64,000 nt of DNA from Haloarcula sp. CBA1127 (lineage in GTDB: Archaea > Halobacteriota > Halobacteria > Halobacteriales > Haloarculaceae). Position 1 is the first letter of the stretch. Every line of letters starts with the position of its first letter. Both the position numbers and the translations under genes were made by a program. Below are positions 1 through 9,594 of the stretch, piece by piece. The notes under the pieces are model-generated. The model made no database searches and was not told the DNA's origin. It saw only the letters and a list, made by a program, of their open reading frames with translations. The DNA lies in NCBI RefSeq assembly GCF_001485575.1, contig NZ_BCNB01000006.1, positions 1,984,001 to 2,048,000 of the forward strand, written 5' to 3'.

Positions 1-672
1 GACGCCGTCGACCTACTCGAAGACGACGACGAGGTGCGTGCCATCCTGCTGACCGGAGCCGGCGACAAGGCGTTCTCCGCCGGGGCCGACGTGCAGGCGA
101 TGGCCTCGAACGCGACGCCGCTGGACGCTATTGAACTCTCCCGTAAGGGCCAGCAAACCTTCGGCAAGCTCGAAGAATGTTCGATGCCGGTCGTCGCCGG
201 CATCGACGGCTACGCGCTGGGTGGCGGGATGGAACTGGCGACCTGTGCCGACCTCCGCGTGGCCTCGGAGCGCTCCGAGCTGGGTCAGCCCGAACACAAC
301 CTCGGCCTGCTGCCGGGCTGGGGCGGCACGCAACGCCTCGCCCGGATCGTCGGCGAAGGCCGCGCCAAGGAGATTATCTTCACCGGAGACCGCTACGACG
401 CCGACGAGATGGCCGAGTACGGCTTCATTAACGAGGTCGTCGACAACGACGCCCTGCACGAGCGGGCGTTCGAACTGGCCAAAGACATGGCCGCCGGCCC
501 GCCGGTCGCACAGAAGCTCACCAAGCGTGCGATGCTCGCCGGCCGCGACGACATCGATGCTGGCCTCGAAGTCGAATCACAGGCCTTCGGCCACCTCATC
601 GGCACCGACGACGTGATGGAGGGCATCAACGCGTTCATGGGCGACGGAGAGCCGGACTTCGAAGGGAAGTAA
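1..672 (+). CDS. Enoyl-CoA hydratase/isomerase (crotonase) family, 3' part
   Basis: The frame is open from base 1, so the gene starts upstream of the window and roughly 35-40 residues are missing. The fold signature is clear: FSAGAD (first oxyanion-hole strand), GYALGGGMELA and GQPEHNLG followed by PGWGGTQRL. The two glutamates used as acid/base in true enoyl-CoA hydratases are both present, at codons 232-234 (GGGMELA) and 292-294 (GQPEH), exactly 20 residues apart as in the mammalian enzyme. It therefore probably hydrates 2-enoyl-CoA in fatty-acid or 3-hydroxyacyl-CoA metabolism in the cytosol. Substrate chain length cannot be read from the sequence. Confidence 0.93.
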   Translation, partial: DAVDLLEDDDEVRAILLTGAGDKAFSAGADVQAMASNATPLDAIELSRKGQQTFGKLEECSMPVVAGIDGYALGGGMELATCADLRVASERSELGQPEHNLGLLPGWGGTQRLARIVGEGRAKEIIFTGDRYDADEMAEYGFINEVVDNDALHERAFELAKDMAAGPPVAQKLTKRAMLAGRDDIDAGLEVESQAFGHLIGTDDVMEGINAFMGDGEPDFEGK

Positions 673-825
673 GGACAGTCGCTCGCCGAGCAACTACATT
701 ACATCTTTTCGTTGGATACGTCTCAGGGTTGGTCTGCTTACGCTAATCACACGCCTGTGGTACGCACCCTCAGGTAGCGTTGATTTCGATGGGGTTAAAT
801 TGGTCCACCCGGAACGGTTGAGTAC

Positions 826-900
<75 letters not shown>

Positions 901-991
901 CATTACTGTCGCAAACAAGTTCGCAAGCAACTGCTGCATCAGCCGTTCGATGCAGCACCCCTCTGAACAGGTGTGGTGCGCACTCGCGCTT

Positions 992-1474
992 TCAGTCTCC
1001 GAGCTGCACGATGTACCTGCTCTTTGTCCCGAGATACGTCCTGGAATCTGTGACCGTTAGAGGGGTCGTTGTTCCCCGAATGGTGACGCTCCAGATCGGG
1101 TCGCCGCCGAAAGAAAGCGTGTGCACACCGGTCGCATCATCGCTCCGGGTCCAGCAGACAACTGTGTCAGCTGTCGTCTGAATCTCTCGTAGCGACCGTT
1201 CGAACGAGAGGCTCCAGACACGCTCTCCGACAATTCGGTTAACGGCATGGACCGTCGTCTCGCCACCAGAAACGCACACTATCCCATCCCGCACGATCGG
1301 CCGATTCGTCCTGCAATGACCCCACTGCCCCACCAGTGGGCCGTTCGTCTGGTACGTCCATCGGACTGCGTCACCCTCTGGCGGGTCGGGCCGCTTCTCG
1401 CTTGCTGCCCGCTGGTCCGTCGCTGTCTCTGTCGCCGGGTCAGACTGCCTTGTCGTCCGGGATAAGTTTCGTGT
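992..1474 (-). pseudogene. C-terminal remnant of a PQQ-type beta-propeller protein
   Basis: The minus-strand frame is open from the stop at 1475-1477 down to 992, about 160 codons, but has no ATG. The only plausible starts are internal (GTG at 1331-1333). The translation has the repeat grammar of PQQ/YVTN-like propeller blades: W-T-Y-Q-T-N-G-P-L, then I-V-R-D-G-I-V-C-V-S-G-G, then VHAVNRIVGERVWSL. Only about two or three blades remain of a fold that normally needs seven or eight. I read it as the tail of a broken gene next to tRNA-Glu. A short functional protein from the GTG start cannot be excluded. Confidence 0.5.
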
Positions 1475-1707
1475 CTACTGTGTCACTGCTTTGTCTGGGT
1501 GCTGTACCGTGGACCAATGACAACCGAAACAGACTGAGTACCGTCCTGCGAACGACCGCCATACTGGCGGGGTTCTGTTTGCAGTCCAACCAGTGTCACG
1601 TGGCATTCTGGTGGTTGATCGCCTCAAAAATAGACTCGAATAGTACGTTTGAATAGTAGCTCTCTTATATAATTATATCTGACAAGTAACTAGATAAATG
1701 AACACAT

Positions 1708-1726
1708 ATTTGTATATGTATATAAA
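1708..1726 (+). promoter_or_regulatory. TATA-type promoter of the 1738 lipoprotein
   Basis: A run of alternating T and A (ATTTGTATATGTATATAAA) sits 12-30 bases before the ATG at 1738. A haloarchaeal TATA box directs initiation about 25 bases downstream, so the transcript would be leaderless or nearly so, which is common in haloarchaea. The surrounding 1650-1737 is strongly AT-rich, unlike the genes either side. Confidence 0.5.
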
Positions 1727-1737
1727 GTCAGTAGTAC

Positions 1738-2982
1738 ATGAAGCGACGAACATACGTAAGTACAATTGGAAGCAGCATCGCTGCACTCAGCCTTGCCGGA
1801 TGTAGTGGTAGCGACGGCGGAGACGGTGGAGATGGAAACGAGTCAACGCCAACGCCCGAACCCACGTATGAAGTAGACCAGGAAGCACCGGCGCGACTGA
1901 AATTGCTTTCGGTGAGTGGGCCAAAAGAGGTTGCCTTCGGTGACACCATCGAGGGTGACGTGACTGCTGTCAATGTTGGTGGCGAACCGATCTCCGGAGA
2001 TGCAACCATCGAGTTCGTCCATTCAGAATCAGGTGCCACTGAGCCACAGACAGTCACAGTTAACGCTGATGGCCTGAAGTCCGGCGAAGAAGTCTCGCAT
2101 AGCTATCGTGTTGACGCCGAGTACGCCGGTGCATGGGCGTTTGAAGCGTCCTCCGACTTCTACGCTGTCGACGATACGGTCACGTCAACCGTGTCGGTCC
2201 TCCCGAAGCAGGGGAGCACTGGGGAAACCATCGAGCTTGCGAGTGGGGTCCAGGCTACAGTGTCGGATATGACCTACGAACAGATGATAACCTACGAGCT
2301 CCCCGCTGGCGAACGGACTTTGGGCGACAACACCGCACACGCCATTCGCGAAACGGTCTCAGATAACATCCTGCTGATTCTGAGCGTTACGTTCGAGAAC
2401 GGAACAGGCGAGGCCCAGACAGTGTCGAAAGACGACTTTGTCGTCCCCGAATCGAGCTTCGTGAGCGAGTCGGCCGCAGGTCGTGACGGAACGAACGCAG
2501 CCGGGGAGAACATCAACCCAGGGCAGACCTACAGCGGCCATCTGATTTACGCTGTCCCGAAGGCCAAGATTGACGACCTCACGTTCGGCATAAATCTCGC
2601 AGAAGGGAGTGCAGTCGCTGATATCGAAATCCCGCTTCAGTCACCCGGTGGCTTCCCCGAGTTCGAACTGGCGAACATCGATGTTCCGCCGGAGGACGTT
2701 ACGGGCGATGAAGCGATCGTTGAGATGGAGGTCGAGAACGTGGGCGACAGCGCGGGGATGTTCAAGTCCATCTTCGAGTTCAAGACGCCTGAGGAACCAG
2801 GCATACTCGCCGGCTATTCCGCAGATACGTGGTACATTGACGCTGACGGCCCCTACACACAGCGGATTCCCGCTGGCGAAACCAGAACCATCGAACTGGT
2901 AACGGAACCGGATTCGGACAGACGGTGGGACTACCGAACGACCCCATTCGGGGCGGAGTGGACGTTCGAGGCCGTGGAATAG
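1738..2982 (+). CDS. Tat-exported haloarchaeal lipoprotein with Ig-like domains
   Basis: The 414-residue protein begins MKRRTYVSTIG with a twin-arginine pair, then a short hydrophobic segment and lipobox LAGC near residue 22. It should therefore be exported folded by Tat and anchored by lipid at the lipobox cysteine. A Gly/Asp-rich and Thr/Pro-rich linker follows. The body has beta-rich segments with CARDB/Ig-like wording, such as a domain at about 55-135 with GDTIEGDVTAVNVGGEPI and another at about 305-400 with VEMEVENVGDSAGMFKSIF. No catalytic motif is visible. Homologues are widespread haloarchaeal lipoproteins of unknown function. It is monocistronic, 100 bases ahead of the nucleotidyltransferase gene. 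Confidence 0.85.
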   Translation: MKRRTYVSTIGSSIAALSLAGCSGSDGGDGGDGNESTPTPEPTYEVDQEAPARLKLLSVSGPKEVAFGDTIEGDVTAVNVGGEPISGDATIEFVHSESGATEPQTVTVNADGLKSGEEVSHSYRVDAEYAGAWAFEASSDFYAVDDTVTSTVSVLPKQGSTGETIELASGVQATVSDMTYEQMITYELPAGERTLGDNTAHAIRETVSDNILLILSVTFENGTGEAQTVSKDDFVVPESSFVSESAAGRDGTNAAGENINPGQTYSGHLIYAVPKAKIDDLTFGINLAEGSAVADIEIPLQSPGGFPEFELANIDVPPEDVTGDEAIVEMEVENVGDSAGMFKSIFEFKTPEEPGILAGYSADTWYIDADGPYTQRIPAGETRTIELVTEPDSDRRWDYRTTPFGAEWTFEAVE

Positions 2983-3082
2983 GTGTAGGTACGACTTCCC
3001 AACCCAGGTAACTTCTGTGTATACCGTTCTCGAACGAGTCAACAGCGGTAGGTATTTTCGGGGGCCGAGCGACGGGTAGACT

Positions 3083-4264
3083 ATGCAAGCAGTCGTACTC
3101 GCGGCGGGGCAGGGGACGCGTATGCGGCCGTTGACAGACAACACACCGAAGCCGATGCTTCCGGTCGCGGACCGGCCGCTGGTGGCACACACAGCCGATA
3201 CGGCAATTCAGGCGGGGGCCGACGAACTCGTCTTCGTCGTCGGCTACGAGGCCGAGGCGGTCCGCTCGTACTTCGGCGACGAGTACAACGGCGTCCCGGT
3301 CAGCTTCGCCGTTCAGGAGGAGCAACTCGGGACCGCTGACGCCGTCGCCGCCGCGAGGGAGCACCTTGACGGCCCCTTCGCAGTCCTCAACGGCGACAAC
3401 CTCTACGACGCCGAGAGCCTCAGCGGCCTCTTTGATGCCGCACCGTCGGTCGCCGCCTACCGCGTCGACGACCCAACGAGCTACGGCGTGCTGTCGACAG
3501 ACGGGGGTGCCGTCACCGACATCGTCGAGAAGCCAGACGATCCGCCAACGGAGCTGGCAAACGCCGGGGCGTACGTCTTCCCAGCCGAGGCACGGCACTG
3601 GCTTGACGTGCCACTGAGCGACCGCGGGGAGCGCGAAATCACGGACGTGCTCGCGAAAGTCATCGAGGAATCGACGGTCACCGCCGTCGAGGTCGACCGC
3701 TGGCTGGACGTGGGCCGGCCCTGGGAGTTACTGGAAGCAAACGAGTGGAAACTCGGGCAACTGGACCGGCGACTCGACGGGGAGGTGCGGGGCGATGCCG
3801 ACCTGCGCGGCGAAGTCGTCGTCGAAGAGGGCGCAGTCATCGAACCCGGCGTCGTCATCGAGGGGCAGGCGCTGGTCCGCTCGGGCGCTCACGTCGGGCC
3901 GAACGCCTACATTCGCGGTGCGACCCTTCTGGGCGAGGATACCCATGTCGGCCATGGGGTCGAACTCAAGAACACGGTTTTGATGGCTGGCTCGAACGTC
4001 CCTCACGTGTCCTACGTGGGTGACAGCGTCATCGGCCGCGAGGTCAACTTCGGCGCTGGAACGCAGGTGGCGAACCTTCGCCACGACGGTGACCCGGTCC
4101 GGATAACAGTGAAAGGCGACCGCGTCTCGACGGGCCGGCGGAAGTTCGGCGTCGTCGCGGGCGACGGCGCGAAGACGGCCGTCAACACCAGTCTGAACGC
4201 CGGTGTCGTTCTCTCGTCGGGCGCGACGACTACTCCCGGAGAGTCCGTCACGCGAGACCGATAG
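3083..4264 (+). CDS. Sugar-1-phosphate nucleotidylyltransferase/acetyltransferase (archaeal GlmU type)
   Basis: This 393-residue protein joins two enzyme modules. Residues 1-230 are an NTP_transferase domain: LAAGQGTRMRPLT is the nucleotide-binding loop, TPKPMLPV supplies the lysine, and LNGDNLY is the metal-binding aspartate strand. Residues about 240-385 are a left-handed beta-helix of hexapeptide repeats containing VSYVGDSVIGREVNFGAG and, near the end, GDGAKTAVNTSLNAG. This is the layout of archaeal GlmU-like enzymes, which acetylate glucosamine-1-phosphate and make UDP-GlcNAc, or act on related hexose-1-phosphates. The product would feed glycan synthesis such as the clusters to the right. 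Substrate identity is inferred from architecture only. Confidence 0.85.
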   Translation: MQAVVLAAGQGTRMRPLTDNTPKPMLPVADRPLVAHTADTAIQAGADELVFVVGYEAEAVRSYFGDEYNGVPVSFAVQEEQLGTADAVAAAREHLDGPFAVLNGDNLYDAESLSGLFDAAPSVAAYRVDDPTSYGVLSTDGGAVTDIVEKPDDPPTELANAGAYVFPAEARHWLDVPLSDRGEREITDVLAKVIEESTVTAVEVDRWLDVGRPWELLEANEWKLGQLDRRLDGEVRGDADLRGEVVVEEGAVIEPGVVIEGQALVRSGAHVGPNAYIRGATLLGEDTHVGHGVELKNTVLMAGSNVPHVSYVGDSVIGREVNFGAGTQVANLRHDGDPVRITVKGDRVSTGRRKFGVVAGDGAKTAVNTSLNAGVVLSSGATTTPGESVTRDR

Positions 4265-4403
4265 CGCGGGTTTCACGGCAAGCCTCCGCTTGGCGTAAGT
4301 ACGCATAGTTGCCCTTCTGTTACCGACTCGACATTCGTGTACGTTCGTGACGTTCAGTGCAAGTATGTGGGATTAAGTGGCGTGAAAGACACTCTCAACT
4401 AAG

Positions 4404-4583
4404 ATGGTCGACCCGACATCAGATCACCACGAGGATATCGACGAGGACGAGGCCCCGGAGTGTGCCACCTGCGGTGACGCTATCGCTAACGAAGTAACAC
4501 ACCGCGTCATTACATGGATCGAGGACGAGAGCGTCGAAACGGCCCACTTTTGTAACGAGGACTGCCGGCTAGAGTGGCAGTAA
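4404..4583 (+). CDS. 59-residue haloarchaeal zinc-finger protein
   Basis: A short ORF starting ATGGTCGACCC encodes a very acidic N-terminus (residues 1-17, rich in Asp/Glu) followed by CATCGDAI and, 25-30 residues later, HFCNEDCRLEW. The four cysteines in two CxxC/CxxxC knuckles make a treble-clef or TRASH-like zinc site likely. Codons show the GC-rich third positions of the host. I associate such proteins from memory with a haloarchaeal domain-of-unknown-function family (DUF7576-like); that label should be checked. Role unknown; protein or nucleic-acid binding is possible. Confidence 0.75.
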   Translation: MVDPTSDHHEDIDEDEAPECATCGDAIANEVTHRVITWIEDESVETAHFCNEDCRLEWQ

Positions 4584-4689
4584 CACGTCTGCTCGAACTG
4601 TCTTCCGGACGGTGACCGCTTTCCCGGTGCGCACCCGCGACGCAGGTCGTTCGGGTGCATCCCTTCGCCGGAAAAACCGCACGCTCTTT

Positions 4690-4899
4690 TCAGTCCATTT
4701 GCGCATCAATGTGGTGGACAGCGTCTGGTGAGAGCAGTCGCCCGGTCGGGAGCTCGACCCAGCCGTTTGCGAGCACGCGAACCGCACCCTCGTGGAGGAC
4801 TGTCTTCTGGTCGATGTCGGCGTATACGATGGCGCTCTCGTACTCTTTGACGAACTGCTCCACGGCATCACCCCAGGCTGGTTCCGTCGAGACGACCAT
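4690..4899 (-). CDS. Conserved small haloarchaeal protein, unknown function
   Basis: This is a 69-residue acidic protein beginning MVVSTEPAWGDAVEQF. It has a helical start and a beta segment ending in VELPTGRLLSPDAVHHID, with no cysteines, signal or membrane segment. The start ATG is followed by haloarchaeal-style codon use. The P-T-G-R-L-L-S-P-D-A-V-H-H-I end reads like a compact beta/alpha domain, but I do not recognise a family with a known function. It stands alone, convergent with the zinc-finger gene. Confidence 0.65.
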   Translation of the reverse strand: MVVSTEPAWGDAVEQFVKEYESAIVYADIDQKTVLHEGAVRVLANGWVELPTGRLLSPDAVHHIDAQMD

Positions 4900-5059
4900 G
4901 TGATGGCTGTATCGCTCCTATGACAAAACTCTAGTGTGACACGTTACCACTCGTCTCCCCCTTCTTTCAAAACCGTTGACGGAATCAACTCCGACAAACC
5001 AATAGAGTGTTAACATCCTGCACATATTTGGGATGGCCTAGTGAACACTGCGGTATGAC

Positions 5060-7042
5060 ATGACTGCAGGCAATCACTCTGACTGGCGTACGGCCGAGGA
5101 AGAGCACACTGATGAAGTCATCGGCGACGACACGTTGGGCGAGATGTTCGCCGCGAGTGCGGCGCGGAACGCCGACACGACGGCCCAACTGTACAAGGGT
5201 GGCGTCTACGATCGGTCACTGACTGACGACGTGATACCGGCGGCTCCCGACGGCGACTACGCCGAGATCAGCTACGAGCGGATGCATCACCTAGTCAAAT
5301 ACTTGGCCGCAGGGTTCCGTGACCTCGGTGTCGGCCCGGATGCCCGCGTCGGTATCCTGGCCAACACGCGGATGGAGTGGGCGCTGAGTGACTTTGCCAT
5401 TCTGTCTGCGGGTGGGGTGGTGACGACCGTGTACACGGATTCCTCGCCGAAACAGGTGCAGTATCTGCTGTCGGACCCAGAGGCGAGCGCCGTCGTCGTG
5501 GAGAACGCCGAGATGCTGGACCGTGTCCTGGCTATCGAGGACGACCTGTCGCTCTCGTCCATCGTCGTCATGGACGACATTGACGTGGACCGCGAGGACG
5601 TGTACACGCTCAAAACGGTGTACAGGCGCGGCGAGGAGACATTCAGCGAATCGGCGTACCAGTCCTGGCTGGACGACCGCGACCCCGACGATCTGGCGAG
5701 CCTCATCTACACCTCCGGGACGACGGGCCAGCCGAAAGGAGTCCAACTCACCCACCGCAACTTCCGAGCGAACGTCAATCAGGCCCGCAGGCGAATCGGG
5801 CCACGACCGGACAAGCCGCCGGACCTGCCGACCGTCACCGCCGAGACGCGTTCGATAGCGTTCCTCCCGCTGGCACACGTGTTCGAACGCCTCGCGGGCC
5901 ATTTCTTCATGTACGCTTCCGGCGCGGCTGTGAGCTACGCCGAGAGTCCGGATACGCTGGCTGACGACCTCCAGACTGTCAAACCGATGACCGGGCTGAG
6001 CGTCCCCAGAGTCTACGAGCGTATTTTCGACAATATGCGAACGCAGGCCAGCGAGTCCCCGCTCAAAAAACGGATTTTCGACTGGTCGATGGACGTGGCC
6101 CGCGACTATGCCCGGACCGACGACCCGGGACCGATACTCACTGCGAAACACTCGCTCGCTGATCGACTCGTCTACAGCACGGTCAAAGAACGGCTCGGCG
6201 GGAACATCGAGTTCATGGTCAGTGGCGGTGGAAGTCTCTCGAAAACGCTCTGTGAGACGTTCCTCGGGATGGGGCTGACGATACTCGAAGGGTACGGTCT
6301 CACTGAGACCTCGCCGGTTCTGACGGTGAATCCGCCGGAAGACGTCCGTCCCGGAACCCTGGGTGCTCCGCTGACTGAGGTCAACGTTCACATCGATACC
6401 GACGTCGTCGACGCCAGCGAGTTCGACGGCGTCACTGGCGACGTGGGCGAACTGCTCGTCGACGGCCCGAACGTCACGCAGGGGTACTGGAACGCGCCCG
6501 ACGCGACGACGCGGGCCTTCACGGAGATCGACGGCACCCAGTGGTTCCGCACCGGTGACATCGTCGAACGGACCGACGACGACTTCCTCATCTATCACGA
6601 CCGCCTCAAAGAACTGCTCGTCCTCTCGACGGGCAAAAACGTCGCACCACAGCCCATCGAAGACCAGTTCGCGACGAACGACCGGGTCGATCAGGTCATG
6701 GTCGTCGGCGACGACCAGAAGTTCGTCGGCGCGATACTCGTCCCGAACTTCGAGGAACTCCACCGGTGGGCCGAAAGCGAGGGTGTTGACCTTCCCGATG
6801 ACCCCGAGGCACTGGTCGATGACGAACGCGTCCACGCGTGGGTCCAGACTGCTGTCGACGCGGTCAACGAGGAACTCGAACGCGTCGAGCGGATCAAGTC
6901 GTTCGCGCTCGTCTCCCGGGAGTGGACCGCCGAGAACGACTTGCTCACGCCGTCGATGAAAAAGAAGCGCCGCAACATCCGCAGCGCGTACCACGAGAAA
7001 CTCGCAGAGATATACGGCGAGCAGCAGGTCGAGGCAGCCTGA
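5060..7042 (+). CDS. Long-chain acyl-CoA synthetase (AMP-forming)
   Basis: This 660-residue member of the adenylate-forming superfamily activates a carboxylic acid to acyl-AMP and then acyl-CoA. The signature P-loop YTSGTTGQPKG starts at residue 217, EGYGLTETSP at about 410 binds adenine, and TGDIVERTDDDFLIYHDRLKE is the hinge before the mobile C-domain. The C-terminal lysine region is LTPSMKKKRRNIR, near 634. Length and wording fit the FadD15-like long-chain group. The start is fixed because the ATG at 5055 hits a stop after one codon. With the crotonase at the window's left end it suggests fatty-acid or aromatic-acid degradation, but the two are not one operon. Confidence 0.93.
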   Translation: MTAGNHSDWRTAEEEHTDEVIGDDTLGEMFAASAARNADTTAQLYKGGVYDRSLTDDVIPAAPDGDYAEISYERMHHLVKYLAAGFRDLGVGPDARVGILANTRMEWALSDFAILSAGGVVTTVYTDSSPKQVQYLLSDPEASAVVVENAEMLDRVLAIEDDLSLSSIVVMDDIDVDREDVYTLKTVYRRGEETFSESAYQSWLDDRDPDDLASLIYTSGTTGQPKGVQLTHRNFRANVNQARRRIGPRPDKPPDLPTVTAETRSIAFLPLAHVFERLAGHFFMYASGAAVSYAESPDTLADDLQTVKPMTGLSVPRVYERIFDNMRTQASESPLKKRIFDWSMDVARDYARTDDPGPILTAKHSLADRLVYSTVKERLGGNIEFMVSGGGSLSKTLCETFLGMGLTILEGYGLTETSPVLTVNPPEDVRPGTLGAPLTEVNVHIDTDVVDASEFDGVTGDVGELLVDGPNVTQGYWNAPDATTRAFTEIDGTQWFRTGDIVERTDDDFLIYHDRLKELLVLSTGKNVAPQPIEDQFATNDRVDQVMVVGDDQKFVGAILVPNFEELHRWAESEGVDLPDDPEALVDDERVHAWVQTAVDAVNEELERVERIKSFALVSREWTAENDLLTPSMKKKRRNIRSAYHEKLAEIYGEQQVEAA

Positions 7043-7072
7043 CTGGTGGTCGCCAGTAATGCTGTCGCCGCC

Positions 7073-7465
7073 TCAGTCGGTGACGACCACGTCTACAGCC
7101 CGTTCGCGCGGCCCGTCACAGTCGACGAGCAGCACGGACTGCCACGTCCCCATATCGAGGCCCCCGTCGCGGACGGGAATCGTCTCGCTCGATCCCACAA
7201 ACATCGCCCGGACGTGTGCGTCCGCGTTGCCGTCCAGTTCGTCGTGGTCCCACCCGCTGTCCGGGACGAGGTCCCCGAGTGCGTCGCTGAGGTCGCCGAG
7301 CAGTCGCGGCTCTGCCTCGTTGACTGTGATGCCCGCGGTGGTGTGACGGACGAACACGGTACAGGTCCCTTCGGCGTCTTCGGGAATCACGTCCCTGACT
7401 CGCTCGGTGATGTCGACTACCGAGAGTTGGTCGTCAGTCGCGACAGTGAATCGATTCGTTGGCAT
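7073..7465 (-). CDS. YjbQ/UPF0047 family protein
   Basis: The product is 130 residues starting at MPTNRFTV; an upstream GTG at 7475-7477 is less likely. Family hallmarks are present: FVRHTTAGITVNEAEPRLL with the conserved His, SGWDHDELDGNADAHVRAMF with the second His set, and LDMGTWQSVLLVDCDGPRER near the C-terminus. YjbQ proteins are small trimeric enzymes, and some have secondary thiamine-phosphate synthase activity in vitro; the physiological role is unclear. It lies downstream of the PrkA-YeaH-SpoVR operon on the same strand with a gap of about 90 bases, so read-through is possible but not shown. Confidence 0.9.
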   Translation of the reverse strand: MPTNRFTVATDDQLSVVDITERVRDVIPEDAEGTCTVFVRHTTAGITVNEAEPRLLGDLSDALGDLVPDSGWDHDELDGNADAHVRAMFVGSSETIPVRDGGLDMGTWQSVLLVDCDGPRERAVDVVVTD

Positions 7466-7554
7466 ATCTGCGCCCACGAGCGGACGGGACTCAAGCGTAC
7501 CGCTACGCTCAGCGTCGTAAGTCGGAAAACCCGGCCTCGTTCAAACTCCGCCCT

Positions 7555-9594
7555 TCAGGCAAGCCACTCGTCGGGCTTGGTGTTGTAATCGATGTCGGTC
7601 GCGGTGAGGTGTTCGACTTCTGACCAGTCCACGTCGGTGACGGTCACTTCGTCGCCGTCGTAGCGGATGCGCTTGCCGACCTCTTCGGGCTCGGGTTCGC
7701 GGTCGCGGCGCTTGGCGACCTCCACGTCGTGGTCATCGAACTCCTTGACGATGGTCAGGAGGTTCACCGGGCGGCCCCAGAGTTCGAAGGTGCGCTTGAG
7801 CACTTCCTTGGCCTGCCCGATGTCGAGCATCACGCCGTTGTACTGATGAGCGAGCAGCAGTTCGTTGCGGTTCTGGTAGTTGCCGTCCTCGACGACGACG
7901 GTTGGCTTCCCGAAGTTGGTGAACTGCAACATCAGTTTCTTCTTGACGTCCTCGTGGTCCGTCGAGGTCACCCGGTAGTCGCCCGAGGCGTGGGTGTACT
8001 CGTAGGTGAAGTAGTCGTTGTCGTCGACGAACTCCTGGGTGAGGAACTCATCGAGGAAGGTCACGTCGTTGTGGCTCTCCCGGATTTCCCGCATCCGTTC
8101 CCAGCCGCGGGTGTAGTCCACGTCCGAGAGTGCCTCCGCAACGCTGTCGTAGCGCGAGTCATCGAACATGTAGCGGGCGGTTCGCTCCAGCTCCTCCTGC
8201 CCGACTCGGGAGACGAAGCCACGGTACTGGGGCTTGACCAGCGAGTAATGGCGCTGGGCCAACCCTTCGTAGGTCAGGACCTTCCAGGGGTACTGTTCCA
8301 CGTCGAACTCGCCGTCGCGGGCCGCCGCCAGCCCCTCGCTATCGACGCGTGGGTCCTCGGGATCGAGGTCGTCGAGGTGACCCGGAACGTCAGTGAGCCA
8401 CGCTGGGGGTTCGAGGTGGTCCTGGACGGTTTCGTAGTCGACGCTCTCGTCGAAGTTCCGCCAGGTGATGCCCTCGACCCGGAGCAGGCGCTCGATGACT
8501 TCACGGCGGTTCTCCGTGTTCTCGACGTACTCCCAGATCTCCAGCCCGAGGCTGTAGGGGTTCAGCCCGCCCGACCCTAGCACCTTCGACATGTGGTCAG
8601 AGTAGAGGATGAACTCGTCGTCGCCGGCGAACTGTTCGCCGGTCATCATCAGGGATTCCCAGTAGGAGGCCCACCCTTCGTTCATCACCTTCGTCATCTT
8701 CTGGGGAGCGAAGTAGTACGCCTCCCGGCGGAGCAGTTCTAGCAGTTCTTTCTGCCAGTCCTCCATCTCCATCGCCCGCTCAGCGTCCTCGTCGTACTGC
8801 ATGCCGTGTTTTCGGAGGAAACCGAGCACGTCCTTCTCGGGTTCGGCGGGGAACGTGACGTTCTCATCGTCGTCGCGCTGGGCGTCCAGCCACTCCTCGT
8901 CGAACACCTGCCGTTTGACCTCCTCGGAGAGTTCAAGATCATCCAGCTGCTCGGTCACGTCCGCCCCTTCGATGTCCTCGAACTCCTCGGGGACCGTCTC
9001 GACGGGGCTGTAGGGGACGTGCTGGTCGATGTTGTCCTCCAGACAGAGGACGTGGTCGATGAACCGCTCAACCTCGGCCCGCTCGATGTCGGGGTCCTGC
9101 ATGTACTCCTGAATGGTGTCGCCGTGGCGGGCGAGCATCCCAGCGGCGTCGGGGCCGCGACGGCGGTCCTCGCCGGACTCGTCGGTCGTCGTTCGGGAGG
9201 AGCCGTCAGTGAACATACGGAACCACTCGTTGTTGGCGAAGAAGTCCGCGTGGGCCTCGACGTGGGTGATGACGGCCTTCTGGTCGGCCAGCGTGTTCGA
9301 CTCCTGTAAGAACGCGTGGGCCGGGTCGTCATTGTTGACGATCTCGAAAGCCTTCCCGCCGAGGAACTGGCCCTGTTTCTGCTGGCGGTCGTACTGCATT
9401 CCCCAGCGCCAGTGCGGGTATCGCTCCTGGAACCCGCCGTAGGCGATGAGTTCGTTCATCTCGTCGTAGTCGACGATCCAGTAGTTCACCGGGTACGGCT
9501 TCAGCCCGAGCTTTCTGGCGAGATTGCCAGCCTCCTTGACCGGTTCGTCGAGGTCATCGGCCACGCGCTGTTTCGCGAATCTATCGTTGTTCAT
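7555..9594 (-). CDS. SpoVR family protein
   Basis: The 679-residue cytosolic protein matches the SpoVR family: an N-terminal part with [20 protein letters not shown] and [10 protein letters not shown], a central INxGTA-like zone around [14 protein letters not shown], and conserved [14 protein letters not shown]. The Bacillus homologue is needed for spore cortex formation. In non-sporulating bacteria and archaea it always travels with PrkA and DUF444 proteins, and its chemistry is unknown. Its ATG overlaps the stop of the upstream YeaH-like gene by four bases, so the two are translationally coupled. It is last in the four-gene operon. Confidence 0.92.
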   Translation of the reverse strand: MNNDRFAKQRVADDLDEPVKEAGNLARKLGLKPYPVNYWIVDYDEMNELIAYGGFQERYPHWRWGMQYDRQQKQGQFLGGKAFEIVNNDDPAHAFLQESNTLADQKAVITHVEAHADFFANNEWFRMFTDGSSRTTTDESGEDRRRGPDAAGMLARHGDTIQEYMQDPDIERAEVERFIDHVLCLEDNIDQHVPYSPVETVPEEFEDIEGADVTEQLDDLELSEEVKRQVFDEEWLDAQRDDDENVTFPAEPEKDVLGFLRKHGMQYDEDAERAMEMEDWQKELLELLRREAYYFAPQKMTKVMNEGWASYWESLMMTGEQFAGDDEFILYSDHMSKVLGSGGLNPYSLGLEIWEYVENTENRREVIERLLRVEGITWRNFDESVDYETVQDHLEPPAWLTDVPGHLDDLDPEDPRVDSEGLAAARDGEFDVEQYPWKVLTYEGLAQRHYSLVKPQYRGFVSRVGQEELERTARYMFDDSRYDSVAEALSDVDYTRGWERMREIRESHNDVTFLDEFLTQEFVDDNDYFTYEYTHASGDYRVTSTDHEDVKKKLMLQFTNFGKPTVVVEDGNYQNRNELLLAHQYNGVMLDIGQAKEVLKRTFELWGRPVNLLTIVKEFDDHDVEVAKRRDREPEPEEVGKRIRYDGDEVTVTDVDWSEVEHLTATDIDYNTKPDEWLA

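Noticed and set aside
5291-6994. 567-codon minus-strand open frame
   Set aside because: Antisense to the acyl-CoA ligase whose motifs are complete on the plus strand.
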